A stretch of DNA of 64,000 nt. Source: Bemisia tabaci. Taxonomy: Eukaryota; Arthropoda; Insecta; Hemiptera; Aleyrodidae. A program made the position numbers and the translations under genes. The stretch lies in the NCBI RefSeq assembly GCF_918797505.1, contig NC_092795.1, forward strand, positions 7,287,434 through 7,351,433. Reading direction: 5' to 3'. The notes below the pieces were generated by a model. That model saw nothing but the letters and a program-made list of their open reading frames with translations. It was not told the DNA's origin and ran no database searches. This document shows, piece by piece, positions 21,340 through 31,564 of this stretch; position 1 is the stretch's first letter, and each line of letters opens with the position of its first letter.

Positions 21340-21720
21340 CGAGTCACTCCACTGTGCGGTGGAGATTCGTCTTCGGCTGCAGTCCAGCGAGGCGACGACG
21401 ACGGCGGTGCGGGAATTTACCTTCGGCGAGAATTTTGAGATGCATCGAGCAACAAACGCGTTTCTGCTGAGGAGTTTTAAGAGGATATACGCGGGTTTGT
21501 TGGCAAGGGAGTGCTGGTATGTCATGTCGTATCTGAAAGACAAAACATACAAATGCGCGAGAGATAAATACTCGGTTGTCCGCCGCGGGGCGACTGTTGT
21601 TGATTTGATGGAGACAGACGGCCGAGCCGCGATGTAAACAACGATTTTCGACGCAGTCCGCCATGAAGCCACGCATCAGCGGTCGATGAACGAATTTATT
21701 GAGAGTCCATGGGCACGGAG
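21340..21720. other. GC-rich block, unassigned
   Basis: GC content rises and frames of 92 (plus) and 127 (minus) codons overlap. None has a recognisable domain or splice sites. It could be a conserved non-coding or 5' region; I cannot decide from sequence alone. Confidence 0.25.
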
Positions 21721-22080
21721 TATTCACACGCTGAGAAAGTTATACAATTCAGTGGTTTGCCCCTCTGGTACGGCTAATTTTGACCAGGTTATAGCACAGA
21801 GCACACCTCTGTAGGAAGAGTGTGGCGTGTGGCCACTGGGTCACTAGGTCTCAGGGAGGCTGCTTGGGTAAAAAGAGAATAAAATGGCGGCAGGCTCGGA
21901 CTGGCCATAAGGCCACTCTGCCTTTGGCAGATACGCCCCCTTGGCGCGCCGAAAACGCGCCCCTCTGACAGATAGCAAAATGAGAAGAGAAAAAAAATTA
22001 CAACCGAGAATATGTGCGGAAAATTTCTTAAGGGAACGGAAGAAGAGAGAGTTAGGAGTAAAGAAAGGTGTTTTTACGCA

Positions 22081-22315
22081 CACTGGAAAAAAAAAAAACA
22101 CATTGTATCTAGAGTCCAGACTCTTAAAAACATCGACAAGAAAAAATACTCTTGATTCAATCAGATTTAAGCTTAAATCAAGAGCCAAGCCTCTTAATTT
22201 GAGCGGATTTCCTTTTGATTTAAGCTTAAATCTGATTGAATCAAGAGTCCTTTTTCTTGTCAATGTTTTCAAGAGTCTGGACTCCAGATCCAATGTGTTT
22301 TTTTTTTTACCAGTG
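22081..22315 (-). mobile_element. MITE, CACTGG fold-back family, TSD CA
   Basis: 235 bp, CACTGGAAAA...ACCAGTG, with CA flanking both ends. The asymmetric centre (GCCAAGCCTCTTAATTTGAG) is reversed relative to the 3154 and 22453 copies. Only 137 bp separate it from the next copy, which has the opposite orientation. Confidence 0.85.
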
Positions 22316-22452
22316 CATGATAGTGGTGAACAGAGGTCACAGAACTACTTTCTGAAGCGTATAAACACTTTTCTGTGAAATTTTTACCTTTTTGTTGACA
22401 TAAATGCGCTCTATGATCCCCTTCCTTCATTCGCTGTGTGTAACTCCCCGTA

Positions 22453-22681
22453 CACTGGTAAAAAAAAAACACATTGGATCTAGAGTCCAGACTCTTGAAA
22501 ACATTGACGAGAAAAAGGACTCTTGATTCAATCAGATTAAGCTTAAATCAAAAGGAAATCCGCTCAGATTAAGAGGATTGGTTCTTGATTTAAGCTTAAA
22601 TCTGATTGAATCAAGAGTATTTTTTCTTGTCGATGTTTTTAAGAGTCTGGACTCCAGATCCAATGTGGTTTTTTTCCAGTG
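22453..22681 (+). mobile_element. MITE, CACTGG fold-back family, TSD TA
   Basis: 229 bp, CACTGGTAAAAAAAAA to TTTTTTTCCAGTG, flanked by TA on both sides. Forward orientation, so it forms an inverted pair with the 22081 copy and offers a larger potential hairpin. Confidence 0.85.
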
Positions 22682-22864
22682 TAAGAAGCGATGGTCGATT
22701 CGATTTTTAGACATACGCACCTTCATAGACTTCTTGAGAGACCTTTAAACAGATTTCTTCCTTTTCAAAATGACTATTGATTTGGACAAACCATAGCCTA
22801 TCTCGGGCGAACTTAACCATAATTTATCTCGAAATTAAAAAAATAAGAGATATCTAAAGTGTAA

Positions 22865-23430
22865 ACGCGATACAACTATTCGCAAAATGAATGTCCACAT
22901 TGCATATGAAAAATGTAAGACGCGATGGCGTGAGTCGTGAACTCGCTATGCTCTGCTCCATTGCTACTAGTTTGAAGCACAAGCACAATTACGAATAAGA
23001 TAATCGCACACAAACACAAAATGGAAATACAGGGAGAGAAAGGATGCGCGTTTACGACGGCGCAGAGATACAACTATTCGTGCTTGATGGACGTCCGTGC
23101 TGCATCTGAAAAATTGAAGGCGCCATGACGCGAAGCGTGAGCTCTCAGAGGTCTGCTCCGTGCTTCCAATGAGATGTCGCCCAGATTCGGGAGAAAAGTT
23201 GAAAAAGAGGCCTGAACACATCTCTCCTACCTCCGGCTATGTTGATACTCGTTCTTTCTTCTTTTTTCAGATGTTCAGAATCAGGGAAAATACGCGCGAT
23301 CTAGACGCCGCGGAGATACAACTATTCGTGCTTGATGGATTTCCATGTTGCATCTGTAAAATTGAAGGCGCTATGGCGCGAGGTGTGAACTCGCAAATGC
23401 TCCACTCTACATCCGCTCCTTGCCTGATTC
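22865..23430 (+). repeat. Three degenerate tandem units (TACAACTATTCGTGCTTGATGG type)
   Basis: Units start near 22868, 23070 and 23327. Each has GATACAACTATTCG(TGCTTGATGG), then a TGCATCTG/TGCATATG block, then ATTGAAGGCGC(C/T)ATG and GTGAACTCGC. Spacing is uneven (about 200 and 255 bp). A lone copy is at 1791. The family is not identified. Confidence 0.6.
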
Positions 23431-23865
23431 TTTTTTAGGATGGATTTGCAGGTCCACGTCTTCAGCTCCTGTAAACCACAGCACTGGCTCGATTCTTTTG
23501 GAAGTAATGGTGCATGAACGCGTCTAGTGGCTTTAGTTTTCTATGTTTTCTTTAATGGCAGAAGTCTGTCGGTTACTTCACTACGTTCAAGTTTGCAATT
23601 TTTACTCCGTACGATTAATAAACTTTGAACCTGAAAATAGCGTAAACTTGTGCTGCTTTGCCAAAATTTTCCGAACCTCTCTTCACGTATAGGGATGCCC
23701 TACCAGGCAATATCACATTATGCCCCTTTGACCAGCCAAGGGTCTACGCCCTCATATGCGAGCCAGTCCGGCCCTGAGTGGCGGGAACATTAGAACCAAA
23801 CGGGTAATGGTGGGAGAAGGTTAGAGGGGGCTGCTGCCAACCTTTGACGTGTTTTACCTACTCTT

Positions 23866-24116
23866 TTGCGCTGAGGGAGAACGCCGAATGAACATTCGCG
23901 AGTTGCCAAATTTTCTCGGATACAGTTTGTAATTTTGCAGAACTTTGTGCGTTTTTTTTCCTTGTTATTTTCAGATACTTTAGACTAAATTGAGTGCGAA
24001 ATTGTGTGAAAATTTTGGGGGAAAATATTCCAAACTTTCCCAGTAAATTCTATTTTTATCGAAGGTAATTCGGCAACGTCTGAAGGCTCATACGGCGTTC
24101 TTCCTTGGCACGTCGG
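23866..24116. mobile_element. MITE, CTGCCGTGCTAAGG family, diverged
   Basis: The left end TGCGCTGAGGGAGAACGCC and right end GGCGTTCTTCCTTGGCACG are inverted. Subterminal GAGTTGCCAAATTTTC and AATTCGGCAACGTC match the family. No 4-bp duplication is visible. Confidence 0.65.
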
Positions 24117-24983
24117 CACCTCACAAAGTCATCAACCTTGCAATGGCAGAGATTCAAGTTAAATAGATTCTTTCAAATGCAATGCCCGAAATTGGATTCA
24201 AAACTGAGTAAAAACGAAAACTGACAATGAGATTTGAGTAAATTTCATGGTCATACAGGCGAAGAAAAACCTAATTATCTGCACTTTCGATTTATTTGCA
24301 TTTGCAAAGATTGAATTTCGTTGCTTTGGATCAGAATGTACGCAGGTTTCATTGAGTTTTATTACAGTGTCGGGGCTACGAAAGAATTAGCACTAGTCAT
24401 CAGAAAAACGTAATGCTTGTTTCGAAGATAATGCTTATACTTCAGCAAGCGGACATGAAAAATTAGGACGACCGCCCCATCAATACTGTTACAAGTTTGA
24501 TCTCGAAAAACAAATTAATAATAGTATGAATTTGTGATCGCTGCAAAAATGCTTGAAATTGGATTTCTTGTAAACGACTTGCTTTTTTAAAATCAGGGGA
24601 CCAGTACGGGCACTTACGCTGAGTTATCAAAATTGTATGAAAACTCAATAATCTGAGCTGCATGGAACAAACGTGGAAAAGAAGTACAAATACATTTTAT
24701 CCTCACAAGTCAAGCAGACGGACATTCCGCATGCCGCGCCGCGCCGCCGCGCCGCTTGAACTGTTCGTGAGTTCTGCGTCGCGACTGTGAGAACTGCTAC
24801 CGTGATAAAACCCCTTCAGATTGGCAGGATACCATCTGCGCTCCTGCATGCGCGAATAGTTTCGCGTAGCTACATCTACGGCGCGACGTGAGAGAGGCAT
24901 GATGTGATTCGGCTCGGCCTCGTCCACTCGAGGCGTTTTCATGAGATTGGTCGCAGGGGAAAGTCTTACTTGTGAGGTTGGAA
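24117..24983. other. Gene-free stretch with a GC microtract
   Basis: 24733-24753 is a GCC/GCG repeat. Minus-strand frames across 24703-25051 (79 and 84 codons) are driven by it and show no splice sites or known motif. Confidence 0.35.
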
Positions 24984-25131
24984 CAATTGGACTGCATTTT
25001 GCAATTTGGAACTATAAATTCTGGCTCATCTGAAGAAACACTTATGTGCATAGGGAAACTAATGGCACATACGTTGTTTTTAAACTGGGCCGGAATTTAT
25101 AGTTCCTAATTGCAAAATGCAGTCCAATTAT
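24984..25131. mobile_element. MITE, TTGGAC-TGCATTTTGCAA family, reference copy
   Basis: 148 bp, best copy of the family: AATTGGACTGCATTTTGCAA at the left is inverted as TTGCAAAATGCAGTCCAATT at the right, extended inward by GGAACTATAAATTC / GAATTTATAGTTCC. No ORF. Other copies are at 3477, 12709, 20840 and 37530. Confidence 0.8.
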
Positions 25132-26164
25132 TGACTAACTAAATGTTACTAGCAATACGAAGTAGGGTCCTCGTTATGATCCAAGACCAACTGAGATAGG
25201 AAGAAGGCGTGAAAAAAAATTGCGTGATTTAATCTCTTGATTACTCAATTGTTCGTGATTGTAAAATCTGATTTTTTTTTTTTTTTTTGAATTGTTGATC
25301 ATGTTCAGTAATAATTACCTTCGTTCCATTTAGATACTCTGTTTTTACTAATTATTCTTCCCACTCATGCTTGTCGCAGGATCGTAAGAGCCTCGTCCCA
25401 AAAAGACAGTAATTGCAAAAAATCACCCAAGTTTCATTCCCGCTGGTCGACCCTAGGATAACTCAGACCTCCTCAACGATTTTCAGCACTGCGGTCTTAT
25501 AAAATGTATAACCAAGCTACATCATTAACCGACAGCGTTTCGCAATATTTTTTCAATGATGATGACTTAAAAATTAATTACTTGCATTATTTGAAGCACA
25601 AAGCGCCTCCAAAATAAGGGACGATTTTCGCCCCTTTTTCGGTATTCCATTCGACCATCGAACCAAAATTTAAGAGGAAGCTTATATTAAGAGAAAACTC
25701 AGGAAAAAATTTCAAGATGAGTAAAGGAACCGTTTTCGAGATACGTGGGGGCAACGGGGTCCAATTCCGGCCTTTATTTTCGCTATTTTCTTGTTAGTTT
25801 GATGTGTCTACAGGGTTTTTATCGTTGTTTACACTTCTTATACACACCGGTTCTTACATATTTATACACGCAAAATCGAGTTTTATGTTGACGAGTCTAT
25901 ATATCGATCGGTAATATCGATTTTTAAAGATTCTTTACAGAAAATCGACGATTTTTTGAGATTGAAATTGTTCATTTTATATTCTTGGATGACTAAATGC
26001 ACCTAATATGACTGTAGTACACCGACACCAACGTATTTTATCTTGGAGAATCGATTTGTAACGTATAGGAGTCGATTAATCAATCACTTACATAGAATTT
26101 TTGCAATATTTTAGGAAAACCAATAATATATCGGTATTGAAATTGGATATTCTCCATCCAAGAA
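25132..26164. other. Gene-free AT-rich stretch
   Basis: Contains a T tract of about 19 at 25271-25289 and scattered ATCGAT/TCGATTT motifs around 25900-26090. No coding evidence. Confidence 0.35.
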
Positions 26165-26660
26165 CAACCAAATTTTGGGTTGGAACACATTTCAGGTCGG
26201 GTCAATTTCCAGTCGAGTCAAGTTTTCCATTGGGGCACATTTCCAGTCAAGTAGAAATTAAGATTTTCGATTTCCGGTCAAGTAAAAGTTCGGGTGGATA
26301 ACGAATCCCGTTGATTGTGGTTTCCGGTCGGTCAGATTTCCGATGGAATCAAATTTTCAGTCGAGTCAAATTTTCGGCAGGGACACGTTACCGGTTGGAA
26401 ACAGTTTCCAGTTGGGTTAATTTCCGGTCACGTCATATACGGATGGATTACGGTTCCAGTGAATTGGAATTTTGGGATGGGTCAGATTTCAGGTTCGATG
26501 AAATTTCCAGTTGGGTCAAGTTTTCGATTGGAGCATGTTTCCGGTCGAGCAGAGTTTACGGTTCTCGATTTCCGGATAAGTAAAATTCGGCCGGACGATT
26601 GGTCGATGGATTTGAGGTCAAGTACAATTCCGGGTGGATAACGAATCCCGTTAATTGTGG
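26165..26660 (+). repeat. Degenerate GGTCxxGTCAxxTTTCC repeat array
   Basis: A loosely periodic array of TTTCCGGTCGxGTCA / TTTTCxxTTGGGxCA units. A longer direct repeat frames it: GGGTGGATAACGAATCCCGT followed by TxATTGTGGTTTCC occurs at about 26291-26325 and again at 26632-26666, about 341 bp apart. Frames across it are open because the units lack stops, not because of coding constraint. Confidence 0.6.
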
Positions 26661-26661
26661 T

Positions 26662-27090
26662 TTCCTCCTTAGGGGCCAGGAGGGCGGCCCCCGGCATTGG
26701 CTTCTTGGCGGTCAGGGGGCTGAACCCCGCAATTGGCTCCCTACTTTCCAGGTGGGCGGCCCCCGGCTTTGGCTCCTTTGGGGTCAGGGGGCGGACCCCT
26801 ACCCTTGGCTCCATAGGGGTCAGGGGGCAGACCTCCGTCTTTCGCTTCTTAGGGGTCAGGGGGCGGACCCCCGTCTTTGGCTCCTTAGGGTTCAGGGGGC
26901 TGACCCCTTCCCTTGGCTGCTTAGGGGTCAGGGGCCGGACCCCCGTCTTTGGCTTCCTAGGGTTCAGGGGGCTAACCACTTCCCTTGGCTTTTTAGGGGT
27001 CAGGGGGCGGACCCCCGTCTTTGGCTTCCTTGGGTTCGGGGGGCTGACCCCTTACCTTGGCTCCTTAGGGGTCAGGGGGGTGTCCCCCGG
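26662..27090. repeat. 36-bp GC-rich minisatellite, ~11-12 units
   Basis: The unit is GGGGTCAGGGGGCGGACC CCCGTCTTTGGCTCCTTA, 36 bp, with variants differing at a few bases. Each unit holds the palindromic core GGGGGCGGACCCCC. 36 is a multiple of three and the units lack stops, so long frames are open on the plus strand (173 and 174 codons) and on the minus strand (165 codons, a 12-residue Pro/Lys-rich repeat GVRPLTPKEPKT). No upstream start context, splice site or partner exon supports translation. Confidence 0.85.
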
Positions 27091-27635
27091 CCTTCACGCC
27101 TTCGTCCGTCCGTTGCTTGAAGTCTATAATTCGCCTTCAAATGGCCGGGTATGCAAAATGACTTCTTTGACGCACGAATAGTGGTTCAGGAATTTTGCAT
27201 TGAGTTTACGGGTTGATTTGAAGGCGCTCATCTGTATCCATTGTGAGGAGCCTACGATGATGTTGACCAAAGAAGATCATAATTTTGGGTTTTAAATCGA
27301 GCCGCATATTCGAAATATGCCGAGGAATATTATTTTGAAAACATAATAAGATTGTTTTTGGTCGCTACGTCTTTTTTCAAAGAAGAGAGCGGAGGCGGCT
27401 GGATCAGATCGTGTATTTTAAGTCCCTTGGTTCGGTCGTCGTATTCGAAGGCGAAACTGAAAGAGTCGCCGTTTACATGATCGCAACTTACTGAAAAGCG
27501 GTTGTGAAATTACAAAGTTTCCCCGGATAAATGAGCTTTCTTTGATTAACTGTGAACTAATCAAAATTGAAGAAAAGGTTCTTTGTCCACTGGTCCATTA
27601 GGAAGGCGTAAAGCATGGATGGATGGATGGAGTCT

Positions 27636-28260
27636 GCCGTCATGCGTGCTGATTTCAGCTCATTACATACTTGACTCTTTGAAGGCGTTTTATAAGCTAA
27701 AGTAGAGCACCCTGTTGGAGAAGAGCAGAAGTGAAATCGAACGAATCGGTCAATCCCTACTTCGTTCGTTCTCAGACAGATTACGCTACTTGCGCACATA
27801 AAACGCCTTCAGAGAGTTGAGTATGTAATGGACTAAAATCAGCACGCACAACATATTCGTAACAACAATTGCTACAGACGCAGCTGAAGGCGATTTGCTT
27901 TCGCACGTAAAATGCATTCAGAGAGTCAAGTATGTAATGAGCTGAAATTAGCATGCACAACATAATCTTGCCAACAATTTCTGCAGACGCAGCAGAAGGC
28001 GAATTGTTCAGTTTAAAGAAAAAAGTATGACAGGAAGTCTGCATGTAACAAGAGGGTCTGTATTTGATCGACATGAATTGAACCAAAAATAAGAAACGTG
28101 AACCGATCGACACCAATTCACTGGACAAATAAATGAAAAAGTGGATAGAAATTGGTAGAAAACTTGCATTTACTATGAAAATTTTCAAATTGCGATACTT
28201 CGAAATTAGGATAAGCCAAGATCTGGATTTTTCGCGATTTTAAATCTACACGCACCACAG
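27636..28260 (-). repeat. Medium repeat G, copy 2, with internal duplication
   Basis: Colinear with 16483-17030, with an additional internal copy of the block AGTATGTAATxxxCTxAAAT..AACATA, so AGAGAGT(T/C)xAGTATGTAATG occurs at about 27811 and 27911. The TTTGAAGGCG block near 27678 is inverted as CGCCTTCAGAGAG. The minus-strand frame 27781-28188 (135 codons) shares FIYLS, YILDSL and AFYVRK with the frame in copy 1. Function unknown. Confidence 0.6.
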
Positions 28261-28629
28261 ACTTGCCCCCTGCAATCCGTTTTTGGGTACATTTTTGTCG
28301 CAGTTTTTTTTGTTTGCTTCAAGACCACTGTGAATATTCCAATGCGCTAAAAAACTCGCATTTTGGAACCTCTAAAGAACACCAAACGAAACAAGACTGA
28401 ATCAGTTCAGCTGGACACTTTCTTCACCCGCACATGTCTATTCAGAGTAACTTACGGAATTCGGTCGTTTAACCAAAAACTTGGTCGCTTAACGTTCTTT
28501 TGGTTGATCGGACCGGAAAGAAAAATCTATTTCAAAGGAACCCAAAGTAACAATTTGCCTCTGGTAACAATACTCACGGAAAGTAGCTGTGCATAATCTC
28601 CGATATTTTCCACCTGTCACCAAGAGATT

Positions 28630-28915
28630 CAGGGCTGCCACAGAATTTTGGAAATTAAATTCCCTGAAATTTCCCCGACACATTTTAGTGAAATTCCCTG
28701 ACAATGGAACAAATGTCGGATTGTTAAAAAGACGCATTGTAGCTGAAAATAGTTTTCAGGCAAAATTTATTGTTCCGGCTCACTCGAGAAAGCAAGTAAA
28801 GGTGACTTGACGATTTTTCCTTGACATTTTCGTCATTTTCTTTGACATTTTCAGGTATTCCCTGCCTTTAAAAATTCCCTGACATTTCCCGGTTTTCCCT
28901 AACTGTAGCAACCCT
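28630..28915 (-). repeat. TTCCCTGACA-rich degenerate repeat
   Basis: Repeated AATTCCCTGA(C/A)A and TTTCCCGGTTTTCCC, ending GTAGCAACCCTGATA. Similar to 19195-19375. Plus- and minus-strand frames here are incidental. It abuts the intron side of the exon at 29000-29383. Confidence 0.45.
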
Positions 28916-28999
28916 GATATTACGAAAGAGTGTCTAGCTAAGCCCAACACCTGGAGATTAGCGAACCAAGCCATCGTGCAATAGGAAATCATGCGTTAC

Positions 29000-29383
29000 C
29001 TTCTTTCGCCTGGAGTCGGGGGGCGAGTTGATGTAGAGATCGGCGATGCCGAGGATGCAGTCATCGCATCGGCAGACGTCGCTGCCCATCGAGGACGTGG
29101 AGCCGAAGGAGCTGGTGGAGCCGGTGGAGTCCATGCGGACGAGCGGGGCCGGGAGCCCGTTGAGGAGGGAGGGCGAGCCGGCCGCCCGCTCCATCTTGGC
29201 GATCAACAGCGTCTCCATGAGCGACCGCGGTCTCGAGGAGGGCGACGACAGGTGGAGGTGGCTCGAGATCGACGGCTCCGGGGATTCCGGCCGGGGGCTC
29301 TCTTGTCCCGGGGGGGCGCCACCCCCGCTCGAGGGGCCCGCCCCCGCGCCGGGCTCCGGCGGAGGCCCCACGTGCGACGCCAT
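29000..29383 (-). CDS. First coding exon of an unassigned cellular gene
   Basis: This is the strongest coding signal in the window. An ATG with G at -3 and +4 opens 128 codons that end exactly at a consensus donor (AAG|GTAACG; GT at 28999-28998) in phase 0. The product is Pro/Ser/Gly-rich and probably disordered at first, then has a Ser-rich stretch (STGSTSSFGSTSSMGSD) leading into VCRCDDCILGIADLYI and a basic end (DSRRKK). GC content is far above the flanks, as in a CpG-type first exon. The CRCDDC cysteine cluster looks constrained, but I cannot name the family. Without the splice, the frame would run only 13 more codons to a stop. No later exon of this gene is identified to the left, so the first intron is long or leaves the window. 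The plus-strand frames over the same bases are shadows. Confidence 0.65.
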
Positions 29384-29935
29384 CGCGGAGTTCAGTCGAA
29401 CCGGGTGAGCGCGCGCTCTAGCGACCGTCGGACGAAACTGGAAACTACCGGGAGAACTCTACGCATGATGAGCCTGCGACATTGCTTTCTCACAGTCGGC
29501 TTGGATTTTAAAATTCGCCCATTTTTTAACAAATTTTCGCGCCAGTTGATGCTACCTTAGGCCTATCGAAACGGTTTCGATAAAATTCTAGTCTAGAATT
29601 CAATAATCAGAGCGCGCTTGCTCTGGCAGCGGTCGGGAGAAAACAGACTATGAGGCAGCGCTACGTATGATGAGTCTTGCGCCATAAAAACGCCAGGGGA
29701 ATTTTAAGGTTCTTGAAATTTTAAACTAGATTTTTTTCAAAATTTGGTAGAGTCTGCGTTCTAAAACACGAAAATTGGTTTATCTAAACGATACCTGAGC
29801 CGATCACCTGAGATTCTCGCATAATCTGGTCGCGTGCGCACTCTATGGACCATCGGGAGGAACTTGAAACTAAAGAGAGTTCTACTTATGATGAGCCTTC
29901 CCACATTATAGCTTTTTTCCTGTCAATTTCAAATT
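29384..29935 (-). promoter_or_regulatory. Putative 5' UTR/promoter with triplicated ~215-bp unit
   Basis: Directly upstream of the exon's ATG, related blocks start near 29409, 29611 and 29834: GCGCGCxCTCT, (G/C)CGTCGG(A/G), GAAACTxxxAACTA, then CTACGxATGATGAG(C/T)CTxxG. Their even spacing shows a decayed tandem triplication. The CpG-rich part next to the ATG is where a transcription start would be expected, but I cannot place a TATA box or initiator with confidence. Confidence 0.4.
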
Positions 29936-31564
29936 ATGCGAGGTTTTCACTCAAACCTCTCCGGAGGTTTGGCTCTGGATGGGGTGAAAAAAAAGCTCTT
30001 TATGAAGCTTCTAGTGACTCAAATCTTGGGAGGGGGGGGGGTGTTTCTCGTGTTTCTACGATATGGCTTAGTGCGGATGATCAACCGGCAGTTGCTCCAG
30101 GGAGATTGACGAAACGATCGAAGCTCCTGTTGGGTGTTCCTAGGAGACAAATCACCTCCGAAAGCACTTCCATTTTTCACGAGCGACCAACCGGTTTTCT
30201 CTCCGGTTGCGGTGACCAGATACGGAACAGTCGAACTCCGGCTGGGGCCGACGTAGTCGCATCTGTGAAGGCTCCTCCTAATCTCGAGCTCCTGAAAATC
30301 AAACGAAGGAAAATAATGCGACGTTCGCAGGGATGCAATAGGGGTGAGCGCTCCAAATTCGTCCGCATGATGATGGTAGCTCGGCTTCTTGGAGCCGATA
30401 TTACACCGTTGTGTTCAAAAGACTTGCGAATTAGAATATGAAATAATCAAAGTGTTAAAGGGTAAGTTTTTTAGGGATCAGTGTGTCATCACTAATCTGT
30501 TCGTCGAAAGTCAGTATATTTTGCGGATAGTGTCGGAATTGAATTCATAAGATTAATAGAAATCTAAAATAGGAGGTATAAAAGTAAATTGGTCTAGGAT
30601 GATTTTATGGGAACAGCTGTGTATCTCGGCAAACTTATGAGTACGAGATAAAAAAATGAAATTGTTCAAGGGTGAGTTTTGTAAGAATAAGTATTGTCAC
30701 TAATTTTTCAGAGTCTATGCCATTTGTATTATATTTTTTGTGCAGGTTTGTCATAATACACAACGCTATTTACTAATCTGAGTACATTCAATAGGATATT
30801 TTAATCTCGTGCAACACAAACATAAAAAAAAAATAAGAAAACGGGGGAAAACAGTTTATCAACAGGTGCGAAAAAGCCTGTGACATTGTGCACTTGAATT
30901 TGCGATGAGCAAAATTTTCACGGGTTAATTGATTACGTCTTCGTAGATGCATGAGTATTTTCATGCGACCAATGACGCAAATCCGGCCGATATTAGAAAA
31001 ACCACTAAACGAGACAAATTTTACTGCACGCAAAAGTCTGCCGCAAATACGTGGACTTTAGAATAACCGAAGTAAAAATCGAATCTCAGCAGATTTTCAT
31101 ATGCGCACCAGTTCACGGCTGCGTTTTCTAGAAATAGGAGATCACTTTAAGAATTTTGAAACACTTGCAGAATTTTTTCATACCAAAATTATAGTTTTAG
31201 ATTTTACCTACAAAATGAAAAAAAAAAAAAAAAAAATAAAAAAAAACGATTTGCAATTACTGTCTTAGAAAATGAAAAAGTCACATTAGAATCAGCCTCA
31301 TTGCATTTCAAATTTCCTCTTTTTCTCTCGTATTTTACTTTTCCGATAGTATTCTAAATTTAGTAAAAAAAAGTTTTATTTTTTCTAAATTTAGTACTTA
31401 ACGTTTATGAACTTTCTGTGTTATTCCTTTAAATTATGAAAAACATTTTTACAAAATGTTACATTCCTAGGTTCCTTAATTTATGTTAAAAAATAAAGCG
31501 TTCAGAGAAAAAAGACAACGTCTGATGTGGTTGAGCGATAGTGCGTCCAAACATGATTCGTATG
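29936..31564. other. Gene-free stretch; 198-codon plus frame judged weak
   Basis: The plus frame 29845-30441 is long but starts inside the triplicated unit, has no domain and no typical codon pattern, and is most likely chance. A ~208-bp tandem duplication (AAGGGTAAGTTTTTTAGG near 30459, AAGGGTGAGTTTTGTAAG near 30669) follows. From 30.8 kb the DNA becomes very AT-rich with an A tract at about 31219. Confidence 0.4.

Noticed and set aside
26482..27181. Long overlapping frames (165-174 codons) over the minisatellite
   Set aside because: They exist because a 36-bp unit without stops is repeated. There is no start context, splice site or non-repeat domain. Kept as a repeat; coding is only a testable alternative.
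28991..29560. Plus-strand frames (189 and 120 codons) over the CpG-rich exon
   Set aside because: These are antisense shadows: Gly/Arg/Ala-rich translations of a GC-rich minus-strand exon that itself has a good start and donor.
29845..30441. 198-codon plus-strand frame
   Set aside because: Longest plus frame, but it starts inside a decayed tandem unit and shows no domain, no coherent composition and no splice context.
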